16,913 bases of DNA, from NCBI GenBank assembly GCA_012510325.1, contig JAAZIG010000378.1:1-16913 (forward strand). The letters are read 5' to 3'. Below the pieces are notes generated by a model that saw only the letters and a list, made by a program, of their open reading frames with translations, did not search any database and was not told where the DNA came from. Source of the stretch: Bacillota bacterium. GTDB lineage: Bacteria > Bacillota > Dethiobacteria > DTU022. The first letter of the stretch is position 1. Every line of letters starts with the position of its first letter. Both the position numbers and the translations under genes were made by a program. Positions 1 to 7,221 of the stretch are shown in pieces.

Positions 1-276
1 GTTTTCGCCTATTTCGCCTACGCGGCAACCCGAAAAATTCACCGGGTCTTTGCCGTCGCTTTGGGCGGCGCCATCGGCAGCGCCACCAACACCGTCCTGG
101 TTCTGGGGATGGCTGTTCTGAGGGGTTATCTGCCTCTTGCCATGGCCGGAAGCATCGCTGTTTTACATGGCATCACCGAGCTGATCGCCGGTACCATCAT
201 CACCGTCATCCTGGTCCTGGGACTGCAGCGGATCAGAGGCTTTGAGGACACCGACAGCCAGGCCCGTCAGGCCTAG
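1..276 (+). CDS. ECF transporter S component, 3' part only
   Basis: This is the C-terminal 91 residues of a hydrophobic membrane protein whose start lies before the window; the frame is open from base 1 to the TAG at 274-276. The pattern of a basic turn, a small-residue helix with GSATNTVLVLG, then HGITELIAGTIIT and a final helix ending in basic residues resembles the ECF_trnsprt type of S component. Such proteins are the substrate-binding membrane subunits that dock on EcfT and the EcfA ATPases for vitamin or metal uptake. A matching energising module lies about 2 kb downstream on the same strand (2236-4759), which supports the reading. The substrate cannot be told from this fragment. A general multi-pass membrane protein of another family is possible but less likely. 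Confidence 0.72.
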   Translation, partial: VFAYFAYAATRKIHRVFAVALGGAIGSATNTVLVLGMAVLRGYLPLAMAGSIAVLHGITELIAGTIITVILVLGLQRIRGFEDTDSQARQA

Positions 277-387
277 GACCAGATTGGCCGTTTCTCAAAG
301 ACTGCTTAACCGGTAATCCTTCCACCTTCTAGAGTTAAGAGCGGGGCAATGATCGGCGTACAGCAAAGAAAACAGCCGACAGCGCTC

Positions 388-416
388 TTTACGATCTTGT
401 AAATTTCGGTTAAAAT
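388..416 (+). promoter_or_regulatory. Candidate sigma-A promoter for lemA
   Basis: A -35-like TTTACG (388-393) and a -10-like TAAAAT (411-416) are separated by 17 bases and lie about 57 bases before the lemA start codon. The match is 4/6 and 5/6 to consensus. No other convincing promoter is seen in the 277-473 gap, and no T-tract hairpin terminates the gene before it. Confidence 0.4.
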
Positions 417-473
417 AGTGGTGCAAATTGAATATAAATAAATTGTCCAGAAAACTCCGTGGGAGGCTGCAAG

Positions 474-1040
474 ATGAAAACCGGATGGAAGATCCTGCTG
501 GGTCTAGTTGCTGTACTGTTAATTCTGGCGATACCGCTGGCCGGCAGTTACAACAGTCTGGTCAATTTAGATGAGCAGGTCAACAACAACTGGAGCCAGG
601 TCGAAAACCAGCTGCAACGCCGCCTCGATCTGATCCCCAACCTCGTTAACACGGTAAAAGGCTATGCCGCTCATGAACGGGAGGTCATCGAGAGCGTCAG
701 CTCCGCGCGGGCAAAACTGGCCGGTGCGGTGAACGATCCCGAGTCTGCCGCCGCCGCTGATGAGGAACTCTCCGGCGCCCTTTCCCGGCTGCTGGCAATC
801 GTAGAAAGCTATCCCGATCTGAAAGCCGATGCCAATTTCCGCCAGCTTCAGGATGAACTGGCGGGCACAGAGAACCGCATCGCTGTAGCCCGAAAGGACT
901 ACAACAGTTCGGTGAAAGAGATCAATGCCGCTGTGCGCCGTTTTCCCACTCTGCTCATCGCCCGGTTATTCGGTTTTGACAGCAGAGCCTACTTTGAGGC
1001 GGATGAGGGAGCCCACACTGTTCCCGAAGTTGAATTTTAA
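474..1040 (+). CDS. lemA: LemA family protein
   Basis: A 188-residue protein with an N-terminal signal anchor (about residues 5-25) followed by the LemA core, including the family hallmark of NNNWSQVENQLQRRLDLIPN and a long helical segment. LemA proteins have a short external N-terminus, one membrane helix and a helical bundle. Their molecular role is not settled. The ATG at 474 was chosen over the upstream GTG (459) because GGGAGG at 461-466 is spaced correctly for it and the resulting N-terminus is a clean membrane anchor. The next gene encodes a TPM-domain protein, and LemA with a TPM/YgcG protein is a recurring pair in bacteria, so the two probably act together at the membrane. The length is usual for the family. 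Confidence 0.93.
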   Translation: MKTGWKILLGLVAVLLILAIPLAGSYNSLVNLDEQVNNNWSQVENQLQRRLDLIPNLVNTVKGYAAHEREVIESVSSARAKLAGAVNDPESAAAADEELSGALSRLLAIVESYPDLKADANFRQLQDELAGTENRIAVARKDYNSSVKEINAAVRRFPTLLIARLFGFDSRAYFEADEGAHTVPEVEF

Positions 1041-1103
1041 CGATTAAGCCGGAACAAACCACTTTTGGCTGAACTTGGCAATCTTTTAAAGGGAGAGAAC
1101 AAG

Positions 1104-1928
1104 GTGAAACGAGCGCTGCAGATAAGCCTGGCGGCGGTTATTCTCTGTGCCGTCCTTTTGGGGACAGTCAGCGCCGGGGCGATCGTCCCGCCTCCGGAAA
1201 GCACCGCTTACATAAACGATTTCGCCAATCTGCTTGATGCGGTTACAGCAGCGGAGCTCTTTCGCATCGGGAAAGCGCTGGAACGGGAAACCGGCGCGGA
1301 GCTTGTTTTGGTTACGGTGGAAAGTCTGGAGGGGATCCCCATCGAAGAGTACGCCCTGTCGCTCTTCCGCTCCTGGGGATTGGGCAAGAAAGATAAAAAC
1401 AACGGACTCCTGCTTCTGGTGGACCGGGAAAGGCTTTTCGCCGGCGAGGGCGGCAAGGTGCGCATCGAGGTGGGCTACGGCCTCGAAGGGGCCGTTCCCG
1501 ACGGTAAAGCTGGCTACATCCTCGATCATTATGTCCTTCCTGAGTGGCAAAAAAATGATTACGCCGCCGGGCTCCGCGAAGGCTATCTGGCTCTGGCGGC
1601 AGAAATAGCTGCAGAATACGGCGTTCAGCTGGAAGGGGTCATGCCTCCGCTGGAAGATTATGCCGACCCTTCAGCAGGGGAATTTGATTTATACGGCCTG
1701 ATTATTTTGCTTGTACTCCTCTTTGCTATTCCCCTCATCGCCAGATTCGCACTGGGAAATCGCTGGCACAGATTTCCCCCGGGCGGCTTTGGTGATTCCG
1801 GCGGGGGCGGTTTCGGTGGAGGCACTTTTGGCGGCGGCGGTTTCGGCGGGGGAACCTTTGGCAGCGGCGGTTTTGGGGGAGGCGGCTTTGGCGGCGGATC
1901 TTCCGGCGGAGGCGGGGCCAGCCGTTAA
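1104..1928 (+). CDS. TPM-domain (YgcG-like) membrane protein with glycine-rich tail
   Basis: A 274-residue protein. The GTG at 1104 is preferred over an upstream TTG (1065) because GGGAGA at 1091-1096 precedes it and it gives a signal peptide (about residues 1-24) directly. After that comes a TPM domain (about residues 27-165) with the typical YINDFANLLD opening and the pattern GLLLLVDRERL...VRIEVGYGLEG. One membrane helix follows (about 200-218) and then a short cytoplasmic tail of tandem GGGGFGGG-type repeats. TPM domains have been called phosphatases or repair factors in a few cases, but the general role is unclear. The gene lies 63 bases after lemA and probably shares its transcript. The family assignment is firm; the function is not. 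Confidence 0.92.
   Translation: MKRALQISLAAVILCAVLLGTVSAGAIVPPPESTAYINDFANLLDAVTAAELFRIGKALERETGAELVLVTVESLEGIPIEEYALSLFRSWGLGKKDKNNGLLLLVDRERLFAGEGGKVRIEVGYGLEGAVPDGKAGYILDHYVLPEWQKNDYAAGLREGYLALAAEIAAEYGVQLEGVMPPLEDYADPSAGEFDLYGLIILLVLLFAIPLIARFALGNRWHRFPPGGFGDSGGGGFGGGTFGGGGFGGGTFGSGGFGGGGFGGGSSGGGGASR
1785..1919 (+). repeat. Glycine-rich tandem codon repeat in the TPM gene
   Basis: About 45 codons are almost entirely Gly, Phe, Thr and Ser in a GGGGFGGG(T/S)FG pattern, written as short imperfect GGCGGCGGTTTCGGC-like DNA repeats. Glycine-rich C-termini are common in TPM/YgcG proteins. The repetitive DNA could expand or contract by slippage without breaking the domain. Confidence 0.8.
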
Positions 1929-2235
1929 TCCCCGTCACTGTCTGCAGACGGCAACATCTTGCTGCCAACCGTTATTTTCTGCAACGGGCCAATACTGCGG
2001 GGGAGCAATAACATTCTGTAGAATTTTCTTCAAAATTATCCCCAACAAGGCCCAAGAGATCTTTTATTATTATTTTTATAATAATTTGTTCAAATGGGCA
2101 AAGAGTGTCAATAATGATATTTCAGAAGATGACAGGAATATTTATTTTCATGTAGAAGTAAAAAGCATAAGTTCCAGCTTTCCTCTCATTCAGACACACT
2201 GACACAGAAATCATTCAGCAGCCCGGAGGTAAATC
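1929..2235. other. Gap between the TPM gene and ecfA1, AT-rich in its second half
   Basis: There is no convincing gene here. The first 50 bases hold short inverted repeats (for example a 10-base palindrome at 1940-1949) without a T-tract, so no clear terminator. From about 2010 the composition turns AT-rich, with a TTATTAT/ATAATAA inverted repeat at 2064-2084. This is probably the promoter and leader region of the ecf operon, but I cannot assign a convincing -35/-10 pair. I see no T-box or other leader I can name. GGAGGT at 2225-2230 is the ecfA1 ribosome binding site. Confidence 0.5.
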
Positions 2236-3090
2236 GTGGAATATTTAATCGAATTTAAAGAGGCAACTTATACCTACAAATCCAGTTTTGTAGATCCGGT
2301 GCAAGCGCTAAAGCAGATTGATCTGCGGGTAAAAAGGGGCGAATTTTTAGCCATAATCGGCCCCAACGGCTCGGGTAAATCCACTTTAGCCCGGCACTTT
2401 AACGGGTTGCTCACCCCCACCACCGGGGAGGTGCTTATCCGCGGTATCTCCACCGCCAGCAGCGATCCGGAGCAGCTCAAGGCGATCCGCAGACAGGTGG
2501 GGATGGTTTTTCAAAACCCCGACAACCAGCTGATCAGCTCCATCGTGGAGGAGGACGTCGCTTTCGGTCCTGAGAATTTGGGGGTCCCCCCAAAAGAGAT
2601 CAGAAGACGGGTCAATCACGCCCTGGCCGCCCTGAATATATTCAAATACCGCCGCGAGTCGATCAGCCATCTCTCGGAGGGTCAAAAGCAGCTCGTCGCT
2701 ATCGCCGGTGTTCTGGCGATGAAACCCGATTGCATCGTCCTCGACGAACCGACAGCTTTGCTGGATCCCTTCGGCCGGCGGCAGGTTCTGGAAAGCTTAA
2801 AAAAGCTGAATCGTGAAGAGGGGATTGCCGTTGTCTTTATCACCCACTTTATGAGCGAAGCGGTTCATTTCAAACGGGTTGCGGTGATGGATCAGGGGGA
2901 GATCAAAAGTGACGGTCCTCCCGACGATATCTTCACCAGAACTGCACTTCTGAAAGCAGCGGGTCTGGACATCCCGGTCTCGGCACAGCTCGCTGAAGAA
3001 CTGAAAGGCAAAGGGTTCCCCATGGCACCGGGTATCTTGCATGTAGAGGAGCTTGTCAACAGCCTATGCCAATTGAAATCGAAAATTTAA
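2236..3090 (+). CDS. ecfA1: ECF transporter ATPase subunit EcfA1 (CbiO-like)
   Basis: An ATP-binding cassette protein of 284 residues that powers an ECF-type uptake transporter from the cytoplasmic face. It starts at GTG 2236 behind a strong GGAGGT. Visible motifs are Walker A GPNGSGKST (42-50), the Q-loop with the CbiO-type FQNPDNQL (92-99), signature LSEGQ (146-150), Walker B CIVLDE with catalytic Glu171, D-loop LLDP, and the switch His204. The C-terminal 50 residues resemble the EcfA dimerisation extension. The signature is unusual: the usual LSGGQ is LSEGQ, and the usual Arg a few residues later is Leu. The 3' end overlaps the ecfA2 start by 25 bases, implying coupled translation. The transported substrate depends on the S component and is not known. 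Confidence 0.93.
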   Translation: MEYLIEFKEATYTYKSSFVDPVQALKQIDLRVKRGEFLAIIGPNGSGKSTLARHFNGLLTPTTGEVLIRGISTASSDPEQLKAIRRQVGMVFQNPDNQLISSIVEEDVAFGPENLGVPPKEIRRRVNHALAALNIFKYRRESISHLSEGQKQLVAIAGVLAMKPDCIVLDEPTALLDPFGRRQVLESLKKLNREEGIAVVFITHFMSEAVHFKRVAVMDQGEIKSDGPPDDIFTRTALLKAAGLDIPVSAQLAEELKGKGFPMAPGILHVEELVNSLCQLKSKI

Positions 3091-3941
3091 ACCACACCTA
3101 CAAAGAAGGAACCCCCTTCGCCCGGCAGGCTCTGTTCAACATCAGCCTGCGCATTGACGACGGTGAATTTATCGGGCTCATCGGTCCTTCCCAATCCGGG
3201 AAATCAACCCTGAGCCAGTATTTCAACGCCCTCTTTATCCCCAAGAGCGGCCGGGTATTCATCGATGGAAAGGATACCGCCGATCGCAAAACCGATCTGG
3301 TGCAGATCAGGTTTGAGGTGGGCTATGTTTTTCAAAATCCCGAGCATCAGCTTTTTAAAACCACGGTCGGTGAGGATATCGCTTTCGGTCCGACACGCCA
3401 AAAATGCTCCCCGGAGGAGATCGAAGAAAGAATCCGGGAAGCGATGGAGCTGGTCGGCCTGGATTACGAAACCTTTTTTGAGCGGGATATCTTTGCTCTA
3501 AGCGGCGGGCAGAAGAAAAGAGCGGCCATCGCCGGGGTGTTGGCCTGCCGGCCGAAGGTTTTGATTCTCGATGGAATTACCGCCGGCCTGGACCCGCGCG
3601 GACGCAAAGAGATCCTGAATGTGGTGAAAAAACTGCATCAGGAAAAGAAGATCACCGTGATCCTCATCTCTCACAGTATGGACGATGTCGCCAGGCTGGT
3701 GGACCGTATCATCACCATGGATCAGGGGAAAATTGTCGACGACGGTCCCACCCGGAAGGTGCTCAGCCGGGTGGACCGGTTGCAGCAGATCGGCCTGGAA
3801 CCGCCGCAGGTAATTGAAATCATGCAGCAGTTGCGTGAAAAAGGGTTTACCGTGCCGACGGGTGTGCTCAATATTAAAGAAGCAGTTTCCGAGATTGTAA
3901 AAATGTTAAATACACCTGGGGGGGAGCAAAGTTGGAACTGA
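3066..3941 (+). CDS. ecfA2: ECF transporter ATPase subunit EcfA2, Walker B glutamate missing
   Basis: The second ABC ATPase of the ECF module, 291 residues, presumed to form a heterodimer with EcfA1 under EcfT. Motifs are Walker A GPSQSGKST (40-48), Q-loop FQNPEHQL (89-96), canonical signature LSGGQ (145-149), Walker B LILDG (166-170), D-loop AGLDP and switch His203. The oddity is Gly170, with Ile171 after it, where nearly all ABC ATPases have the Glu-Pro of DEP; the codon is GGA at 3573-3575. The reading frame is otherwise intact and well conserved, so it is not an obvious pseudogene. It overlaps ecfA1 by 25 bases and ecfT by 10 bases. EcfA1 keeps the glutamate, so ATP hydrolysis may rely on one site. 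Confidence 0.92.
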   Translation: MPIEIENLNHTYKEGTPFARQALFNISLRIDDGEFIGLIGPSQSGKSTLSQYFNALFIPKSGRVFIDGKDTADRKTDLVQIRFEVGYVFQNPEHQLFKTTVGEDIAFGPTRQKCSPEEIEERIREAMELVGLDYETFFERDIFALSGGQKKRAAIAGVLACRPKVLILDGITAGLDPRGRKEILNVVKKLHQEKKITVILISHSMDDVARLVDRIITMDQGKIVDDGPTRKVLSRVDRLQQIGLEPPQVIEIMQQLREKGFTVPTGVLNIKEAVSEIVKMLNTPGGEQSWN

Positions 3942-4759
3942 CCAAAAACCTGACCCTTGGAATCTATTTTCCCGGAGACACCACCCTGCACTGTCTTGAT
4001 CCGCGGACAAAAATAGCCGGGACCACCGGGCTGATCACCCTGCTCTTATTCACCAACAATTATACCGCGTACACTTTTTTCGCCGCTTTTGCCCTCGCCC
4101 TGATCCTGGCGGCCAAGATACCGCTGGGTTTTGCCCTGCGGGGGCTGCGGCCGATGCTGCCTTTTTTGGCCATGATGTGGCTCTTTCAGATCTTTTTTCA
4201 GAAACCGCCGGGCTCAGAGATTATCTTTTCCTGGTGGAAGCTCACCGCCACTGACGGCGGCCTGCACATGGGCACCTTGATGTCGATCCGGGTTCTCCTG
4301 CTTTTCCTGCTGACAACCATCCTCACCCTGACCACCTCCACCGTTGAGCTCACTGACGGTACCGAAGCGCTGCTGCGGCCGCTGCAGCGTCTTAAAGTTC
4401 CCGCTCAGGAGCTGGCCTTGACGATGGTTATTGCACTGCGCTTTGTGCCCACCCTGGCCGAAGAGGCGGAGAAGATAATCAAAGCACAGACCGCACGGGG
4501 GGTCGACTTCGGGCGCGGCAACTTTATCCAGAAGATCGCCCAGCTCTTCCCGGTTTTACTGCCTCTGTTTATCAATGCTTTCAGGCGGGCCGATGAGATG
4601 ATCACCGCCATGGAATCGCGCTGTTACACCGGGGGAACGGGACGGACGAAGATGAAAGTGCTGCGGATGAGCAAAAACGATTACTACTCCTGGGCTGTGC
4701 TCCTGCTCTTTGCCCTGATGCAAATTATCCTCATTGTGAAGATAGCGCCTCCCTTTTAA
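3932..4759 (+). CDS. ecfT: ECF transporter transmembrane subunit EcfT
   Basis: A 275-residue multi-pass membrane protein (five or six hydrophobic stretches at about 30-60, 75-90, 115-135, 205-215 and 255-272) that couples the EcfA ATPases to the S component. The family's two Arg-centred coupling motifs are present: ARG at 188-190 after a charged helix, and SRC at 229-231 in the segment AMESRCYTGG, where ARG is more usual. The start is TTG at 3932, with a G-rich ribosome binding site at about 3919-3925; it overlaps the ecfA2 stop by 10 bases. Gene order A1-A2-T is the standard ECF energising cassette. An S-component gene lies upstream at the window start, so this may serve several S components (group II) or that one. 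Confidence 0.92.
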   Translation: MELTKNLTLGIYFPGDTTLHCLDPRTKIAGTTGLITLLLFTNNYTAYTFFAAFALALILAAKIPLGFALRGLRPMLPFLAMMWLFQIFFQKPPGSEIIFSWWKLTATDGGLHMGTLMSIRVLLLFLLTTILTLTTSTVELTDGTEALLRPLQRLKVPAQELALTMVIALRFVPTLAEEAEKIIKAQTARGVDFGRGNFIQKIAQLFPVLLPLFINAFRRADEMITAMESRCYTGGTGRTKMKVLRMSKNDYYSWAVLLLFALMQIILIVKIAPPF

Positions 4760-4776
4760 AAGAGAGCAGCGCTATC
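4741..4776. repeat. Inverted repeat spanning the ecfT stop codon
   Basis: GATAGCGC (4741-4748) and its exact complement GCGCTATC (4769-4776) enclose a further partly paired CTCCCTTTT/AAAAGAGAG core, so a long hairpin forms over the ecfT stop. Neither strand has a good T-tract after it. It may be an end-of-transcript hairpin for the ecf operon rather than a textbook terminator. Confidence 0.45.
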
Positions 4777-4808
4777 TCCCCCAAAAATAGTTTTCCCCAG
4801 AATCATGC

Positions 4809-4826
4809 CGCCGGTCTGATCCGGCG
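4809..4826 (-). terminator. Possible 3' hairpin of fba transcript
   Basis: A 6-bp all-GC stem CGCCGG/CCGGCG with a 6-base loop lies 16 bases past the fba stop on the minus strand. A T-rich run (4786-4790 region, minus) comes only about 20 bases later, so it is a weak candidate. It lies between two convergent genes where a terminator is expected. Confidence 0.3.
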
Positions 4827-4841
4827 CATCAGGGCTTCCTT

Positions 4842-5696
4842 TCAGGCCTTGTTTGAAGAACCAAAAAGACGAATCTTCTCCCGAATAATGGCGGTGGCCG
4901 CTTCGCGGGCCGGTCCCAGAACGTTGCGCGGATCTATCTCCAGGGGGTTTGCCGCCAAATAATCGCGAGCTGCACCGGTGAAAGCCTCGCGAATATCGGT
5001 ATCGATATTGAACTTGCTTACACCCAGCTTCGCCGCTTTTTTGATATCCTCAGCGGCAACTCCCGAGGAACCGTGCAGCACAATCGGACAGCTGATCGCC
5101 CTCCTGATCTGCTCCAGTCTGGGAAAATCTAGTTTCGGCACCCCTTTGTAACGGCCGTGGGCCGTCCCGATGGAGATGGCCAGAGCATCGACCCCGGTCT
5201 GCTTCACAAAGTAGTTCGCCTCTTCGGGATCGGTAAAGAAGGCCTCTGCATCGCTGACGCTGATATCATCCTCCGTCCCCCCGATGCGGCCGAGCTCCCC
5301 TTCCACGGAGACGCCGGCGGCGTGAGCCACCTCCACCACCCGTCTGGTCAGCTCAATATTTTTTTCCAGGGGGTGCTGCGAACCGTCAATCATGATCGAG
5401 GAAAAACCGTGGCGGATACATTGGACCGCCTGCTCAAAGCTGGTCCCGTGATCCAGGTGCAGCACCACCGGAACCGCTGCTCCGGCGGCCGCTTCCCTGA
5501 CCAGAGCCACGATATAGGGCAGCCCGGCATAGCGGATGGCGCCCTGACTGGCCTGGATAATGACCGGAGCCCGCTCCTTCTCAGCCGCCCGGATGATCGC
5601 CTGGACGATCTCCATATTATTACAGTTAAAGGCGCCAACAGCATAACCTTCCTCTTCAGCCCGGCCTAAAATATCATTTAATGACACCAGCGACAT
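4842..5696 (-). CDS. fba: Class II fructose-bisphosphate aldolase
   Basis: A zinc-dependent aldolase, 284 residues, splitting fructose 1,6-bisphosphate into dihydroxyacetone phosphate and glyceraldehyde 3-phosphate in the cytoplasm. Seen motifs are HLDHG (His80, Asp82, His83), the VEGELGRIGGTEDD segment (about 131-144), GTAHGRYKG with His180, LHGSSG with His208, and the phosphate-binding NIDTD near 230. These are the metal ligands and catalytic Asp of the class II family. The start ATG overlaps the end of the PPi-pfk gene by 23 bases, and its AGGAGG site lies inside that gene's last codons, so translation is probably coupled. Its place directly after two phosphofructokinases fits glycolysis. 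A tagatose-bisphosphate aldolase of the same fold is less likely but not excluded. Confidence 0.93.
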   Translation of the reverse strand: MSLVSLNDILGRAEEEGYAVGAFNCNNMEIVQAIIRAAEKERAPVIIQASQGAIRYAGLPYIVALVREAAAGAAVPVVLHLDHGTSFEQAVQCIRHGFSSIMIDGSQHPLEKNIELTRRVVEVAHAAGVSVEGELGRIGGTEDDISVSDAEAFFTDPEEANYFVKQTGVDALAISIGTAHGRYKGVPKLDFPRLEQIRRAISCPIVLHGSSGVAAEDIKKAAKLGVSKFNIDTDIREAFTGAARDYLAANPLEIDPRNVLGPAREAATAIIREKIRLFGSSNKA

Positions 5697-6942
5697 CGCG
5701 ATCGAGCCTCCTTCTTAACTTGGGGAGATCAAAATTTTGCAGATGAACGAAATCAGGCAACCCGTTCCTAAAAACGGGGCTGACCTGGCCGTCGATGAGG
5801 GGATGGGCGTACCTCAAAAAAGCATCCTCCAGATAGCTTCCTGTGGGGGCGATCCACTCTGCGGGCACTTTTTTCTCAACATTGGCCACATCAGAGAGAG
5901 GTGCTGTCCCGGTGAAGCAGCGGTAAAACCCCGCCGTTTCATCGCGGAGCAAAGTGATCATCACATCGGTTTCACCCCGCAGCGCCGCCTGTACCGCTGC
6001 GGCGCCAACGGCGTACGCCTCATCGGCATCGGTCCTGGAAGCAAAATGCGCCGCCGACCGCTGCAGCGTTCCCAGCGAGATGCCTCTGACATTGACACCG
6101 AGCTCCGCTTCGATGAGCTCTTTCAAGGTATCAGCCAGTCCGCCGAGGCGAACATGCCCGAAAGGATCCTTCTCTCCGCCGGCAAAGACGTAGCGGCCGT
6201 CGCCATAGCGAATTCCTTCAGAAGCAACAATATAAGCGAACCTGTACTCGCGGTAGATCCCGGCTACTTCCTTCAGGAAACGCTCCCGATCGAAGGTCAC
6301 TTCAGGAAGGTAGATCAGATGAGGTGCATCGCACTCCTCTCTTTTGGCCAGAGCGGCGGCGGCGGTAAGCCAGCCTGCATTTCGGCCCATCGCTTCGAGA
6401 ACAACGATGCGGTTGCTGGTAACGAGCCCCTTCAGATCGAGACCGGTTTCGCTCACTGTAGCAGCCAAAAATTTGGCGGCGCTGCCGTAGCCGGGAGTAT
6501 GATCGGTGCCTGGCAGATCATTATCGATGGTTTTGGGAATCCCGATCACCCTGATCTCATAGTCGACTCCGTCGGCAAAGCGATTGATCTTATCTGCCGT
6601 ATCCATGGAATCATTGCCGCCGATATAGAAAAAGTAGCGGATATTATGTTTTTTAAACGCCTCCAGCAGGCGGGCAAAATCCTCTTCCTTCGCCAGCCGG
6701 TAGCGGCTCGAGCCCAGCGCCGCGCCGGGCGTGTAGCGCAGCCCCTCGATAATGTGAGAAGGTTGCCGGCCGAGATCGAGCAAATTTTCTTCCAGCACTC
6801 CCCTGATACCAAAGAGAGCGCCGTAAAGCTTGCCGGGCGGCTCTCCTTTAAGCCATTCCTGAACCACTCCGCAAACGCTGTTATTGATTACGGCGGTAGG
6901 TCCCCCCGATTGGGCGACAACAGCGTTCCCCTGTATGCTCAT
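5674..6942 (-). CDS. pfp: PPi-dependent 6-phosphofructokinase (diphosphate type)
   Basis: A 422-residue phosphofructokinase of the longer pyrophosphate-using type, catalysing reversible phosphorylation of fructose 6-phosphate. The N-terminal AQSGGPTAVIN replaces the ATP-enzyme TSGGDAPGMN. GGNDS (108-112) carries Asp where ATP enzymes have the Gly of GGDGS, and PKTIDNDL (136-143) carries the Lys typical of PPi enzymes. MGRNAGW (185-191) and the LGTLQRSAAH segment also fit. ATG at 6940-6942 is chosen because the upstream in-frame GTG (6954) sits directly on the GGGAG that would serve as ribosome binding site. It lies between pfkA and fba and overlaps fba. The substrate call rests on these residues and family knowledge; enzyme data would settle it. 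Confidence 0.9.
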   Translation of the reverse strand: MSIQGNAVVAQSGGPTAVINNSVCGVVQEWLKGEPPGKLYGALFGIRGVLEENLLDLGRQPSHIIEGLRYTPGAALGSSRYRLAKEEDFARLLEAFKKHNIRYFFYIGGNDSMDTADKINRFADGVDYEIRVIGIPKTIDNDLPGTDHTPGYGSAAKFLAATVSETGLDLKGLVTSNRIVVLEAMGRNAGWLTAAAALAKREECDAPHLIYLPEVTFDRERFLKEVAGIYREYRFAYIVASEGIRYGDGRYVFAGGEKDPFGHVRLGGLADTLKELIEAELGVNVRGISLGTLQRSAAHFASRTDADEAYAVGAAAVQAALRGETDVMITLLRDETAGFYRCFTGTAPLSDVANVEKKVPAEWIAPTGSYLEDAFLRYAHPLIDGQVSPVFRNGLPDFVHLQNFDLPKLRRRLDRDVAGVIK

Positions 6943-7002
6943 GGCTGGATTCACTCCCTTTGATCATAGTAGCCGCCGCGCAGCCATCTCGACAGGCGGG
7001 GC

Positions 7003-7045
7003 TGAAGCGGGCATTTCTGATCTATGTTGCCCATAAACCGCTTCA
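7003..7045. repeat. 8-bp inverted repeat upstream of PPi-pfk
   Basis: TGAAGCGG (7003-7010) is matched by its exact complement CCGCTTCA (7038-7045). A further copy of the 10-mer GCTGAAGCGG (also 7001-7010) is at 7124-7133. The repeat sits at the expected start of transcription for the candidate promoter at 7045-7074, which would suit an operator or a 5' UTR hairpin. No T-tract follows on the minus strand, so it is not an intrinsic terminator. Confidence 0.4.
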
Positions 7046-7074
7046 ATATGGGATTGCTTCATTTCTTTGATCAA
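7045..7074 (-). promoter_or_regulatory. Candidate promoter for the PPi-pfk/fba pair
   Basis: On the minus strand TTGATC (7069-7074) and CATATT (7045-7050) are 18 bases apart, each 4/6 to the sigma-A consensus, about 100 bases before the pfp start. The pfkA-pfp gap of 279 bases is the longest inside this gene cluster, so a separate promoter is plausible. The match is modest. Confidence 0.3.
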
Positions 7075-7221
7075 CTGATGGGAGTAGCTGCCGCCGGAAG
7101 TTGGCTCCGGCTAAGCGGTGTTGGCTGAAGCGGCTGTTTGCAAATTATTATTTTTAGATCAACGCTTTTCTTTTTTGCCGGCCTCTTCATCACCGGCCGG
7201 TCCCCGCCCACATTTCCCCGG

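Noticed and set aside
1711..2202. Alternative-frame open reading frame over the TPM gene tail
   Set aside because: Its Ala-rich part is the glycine-repeat DNA read in another frame and the rest is AT-rich intergenic sequence.
5737..6963. Long plus-strand open frame of 408 codons opposite the PPi-pfk gene
   Set aside because: Antisense shadow of a well-supported phosphofructokinase; no family features or ribosome binding site.
7093..7111. GCCGGA/TCCGGC hairpin in the pfkA-pfp gap
   Set aside because: Six-bp stem without a T-tract on either strand; may be chance in GC-rich DNA.
7150..7205. GC hairpin GGCCGG/CCGGCC next to a T/A run after pfkA
   Set aside because: On the minus strand the run after the stem is A, not T, so it cannot serve as the pfkA terminator.
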